A DNA stretch of 7,469 nt from Desulfobulbaceae bacterium UBA2775 (GTDB taxonomy: Bacteria; Desulfobacterota; Desulfobulbia; Desulfobulbales; Desulfocapsaceae): assembly GCA_002352445.1 (NCBI GenBank), contig DEIL01000039.1, forward strand, positions 1-7,469, given 5' to 3'. The translations under genes and the position numbers were made by a program. Positions 6,047 through 7,469 of the stretch are shown here, piece after piece (positions within the stretch are counted from its first letter, which is position 1; every line of letters starts with the position of its first letter). The notes under the pieces are model-generated. The model saw nothing but the letters and a program-made list of their open reading frames with translations, was not told the origin of the DNA and did not search any database.

Positions 6047-7459
6047 ATGGCAGAAAAAGCAGCAAAGAAAACCAAGACACCCAGAGTGGCAATGCCGGAG
6101 CAGGAGCCACAGATAAGGGCGCGTAATTTCCTCGAAGTTCCCACCGGCTACACAATGAAAATGGCACAGGAAGAGGCTTCCAGATGTCTGCAGTGCAGAA
6201 AACCCGGTTGTGTGGCAGGGTGCCCTGTGGGTGTTGATATTCCCGGCTTTATTGATCTTATTGCCCAGGGTGATATGACCGCTGCGATACGAAACCTCTG
6301 GGGAAAGAACGCTCTCCCTGCAGTCTGTGGACGTGTCTGTCCCCAGGAATCCCAGTGTGAAGGTTTATGTATTGTCGGCCGCAAAGGTGAACCAGTTGCT
6401 GTCGGCAACCTTGAGCGCTTCTGTGCTGACTATGAGAGGGAAAACGGCACAGGAGAACTACCTCCAAAAGCTGACTCCACAGGCAAAAAAATTGCGGTGG
6501 TTGGTGCCGGCCCTTCAGGACTTACAGTGGCTGGTGATCTTATTGTAAAAGGCCACGATGTTACAGTTTACGAAGCCTTTCATAAGCCCGGGGGGGTACT
6601 GGTCTATGGCATTCCTGAATTCCGTCTGCCTAAAGATATCGTCGCCCAGGAGGTCAATTTTCTGGAACGACAGGGTGTAAAGGTAGAGTGCAACGCCGTC
6701 GTTGGTAGAACCGTCACCATAGATGAATTATTTGAACAGGGCTATGACGCAGTTTACGTCGGAGTAGGTGCCGGTCTTCCCCGCTTTATGAATCTCCCGG
6801 GGGAAAATTATATTGGTATTCTTTCCGCCAACGAATATTTGACCCGGGCAAATCTCATGAAAGCATACAAGTACCCGGAAGTTGATACTCCTATTCCAAT
6901 TGGAAAAAATGTAGTGGTTCTGGGTGCCGGTAATGTTGCCATGGATTCAGCACGTACCGCCATGCGCCTCGGTGCAGATAGTGTGAAAATTGTATATCGC
7001 CGATCCCGAGAAGAGATGCCGGCTCGTCAGGCTGAGATCCATCATGCGGAAGAGGAAGGAATTGAATTATTTCTTCTCACTAATCCAACCCAATATCGTG
7101 GTGATGAAAAAGGTCGCCTTACCGGTATGGAATGTCTGCGCATGGAGCTTGGTGAACCCGACGATTCCGGCAGACGTAGACCGGTTGCCATCGAAGGTTC
7201 GGAATTTGAGATGGAGTGCGATCTCTGTATCGTTGCAGTAGGCTCCGCGTCAAACCCGCTGTTGACTAGTGATACTCCTGACATGGCACTGAATAAGTGG
7301 GGCAATGTTATTACCCTTGGAGATACCGGAAAAACCACCAAGAAGGGCGTTTGGGCTGGAGGTGATATCGTTACCGGTGCCGCCACGGTTATCCTGGCAA
7401 TGGGTGCCGGAAGAGAAGCTGCTGATTCTATCCATGATTTTCTGACACTGGGCTGGTAA
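6047..7459 (+). CDS. nfnB: NfnB: large subunit of NADH-dependent reduced ferredoxin:NADP+ oxidoreductase (GltD-like)
   Basis: This 470-residue protein is the NADPH- and ferredoxin-handling subunit of Nfn, carrying the bifurcating FAD. It belongs to the glutamate synthase small-subunit (GltD) superfamily, so automated annotation often reads 'NADPH-dependent glutamate synthase'. With nfnA upstream and no glutamate synthase large subunit, NfnB is the better call. The N-terminal Fe-S domain has C47-x2-C50-x4-C55-x3-C59 and a second set C94, C98, C104, C108, suited to two [4Fe-4S] clusters. GAGPSG (153-158) is the FAD loop, GAGNVA (293-298) the NADPH loop, and YRRSREEMPAR (317-327) is a typical NADPH-phosphate-contacting segment. 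The C-terminal GGDIVTGAATVILAMGAG (438-455) closes the FAD site. Length is normal and the frame intact. The Lys/Ala-rich first ~20 residues are a poorly conserved lead. The 180-bp gap before it may allow separate control. Confidence 0.93.
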   Translation: MAEKAAKKTKTPRVAMPEQEPQIRARNFLEVPTGYTMKMAQEEASRCLQCRKPGCVAGCPVGVDIPGFIDLIAQGDMTAAIRNLWGKNALPAVCGRVCPQESQCEGLCIVGRKGEPVAVGNLERFCADYERENGTGELPPKADSTGKKIAVVGAGPSGLTVAGDLIVKGHDVTVYEAFHKPGGVLVYGIPEFRLPKDIVAQEVNFLERQGVKVECNAVVGRTVTIDELFEQGYDAVYVGVGAGLPRFMNLPGENYIGILSANEYLTRANLMKAYKYPEVDTPIPIGKNVVVLGAGNVAMDSARTAMRLGADSVKIVYRRSREEMPARQAEIHHAEEEGIELFLLTNPTQYRGDEKGRLTGMECLRMELGEPDDSGRRRPVAIEGSEFEMECDLCIVAVGSASNPLLTSDTPDMALNKWGNVITLGDTGKTTKKGVWAGGDIVTGAATVILAMGAGREAADSIHDFLTLGW

Positions 7460-7469
7460 CCCCTGATGG

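Noticed and set aside
7042..7386. Minus-strand open frame of 114 codons opposite nfnB
   Set aside because: It is a low-complexity Ser/Pro-rich shadow of conserved NfnB coding sequence.
6047..7459. Glutamate synthase small subunit (GltD) as the function
   Set aside because: No large glutamate synthase subunit is present in the window and nfnA lies directly upstream, so NfnB fits better; GltD is only the superfamily.

Overview
The window carries six protein-coding genes in three blocks, with no RNA genes, mobile elements or CRISPR arrays that I can see. The mid-GC composition, a complete electron-bifurcating NfnA/NfnB pair, an anaerobic-type radical SAM enzyme and a bacterial Trm5-like methyltransferase together suggest an anaerobic bacterium, most likely a sulfate- or sulfur-metabolising member of the Desulfobacterota (Desulfobulbales-like). 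This placement is an inference from gene content and remembered family resemblance; no search was run.

Block 1 (61-2363, + strand): a dimerisation-domain-type SAM-dependent O-methyltransferase, followed by a radical SAM protein of unassigned function. The two reading frames touch at an ATGA (1077-1080), although I prefer a downstream start at 1149 for the second gene. They may belong to one small-molecule modification pathway whose substrate cannot be read from the sequence.

Block 2 (2377-4885, - strand): reading in the direction of transcription, a divergent Trm5/Met-10-like methyltransferase comes first, followed after about 100 bp by a beta-CASP metallo-beta-lactamase-fold protein of the RNA-processing type. 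Both families act on RNA, so this looks like a small RNA-metabolism operon. The 100-bp gap holds a perfect 7+3+7 inverted repeat. The beta-CASP gene ends only 13 bp from the convergent end of the radical SAM gene.

Block 3 (5030-7459, + strand): nfnA and nfnB, encoding the two subunits of NADH-dependent reduced ferredoxin:NADP+ oxidoreductase. This cytoplasmic flavin-based bifurcating enzyme balances the ferredoxin, NADH and NADPH pools. The AT-rich divergent intergenic region upstream (4886-5029) contains nested inverted repeats and a plausible promoter for nfnA. Unusually, nfnA and nfnB are separated by a 180-bp spacer with duplicated motifs and two overlapping small palindromes, which may be regulatory.

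The most interesting points are the Trm5-like protein with substituted motif residues, the orphan methyltransferase/radical SAM pair, the Trm5-like/beta-CASP pairing, and the structured nfnA-nfnB spacer. I did not find a clear large undescribed system.
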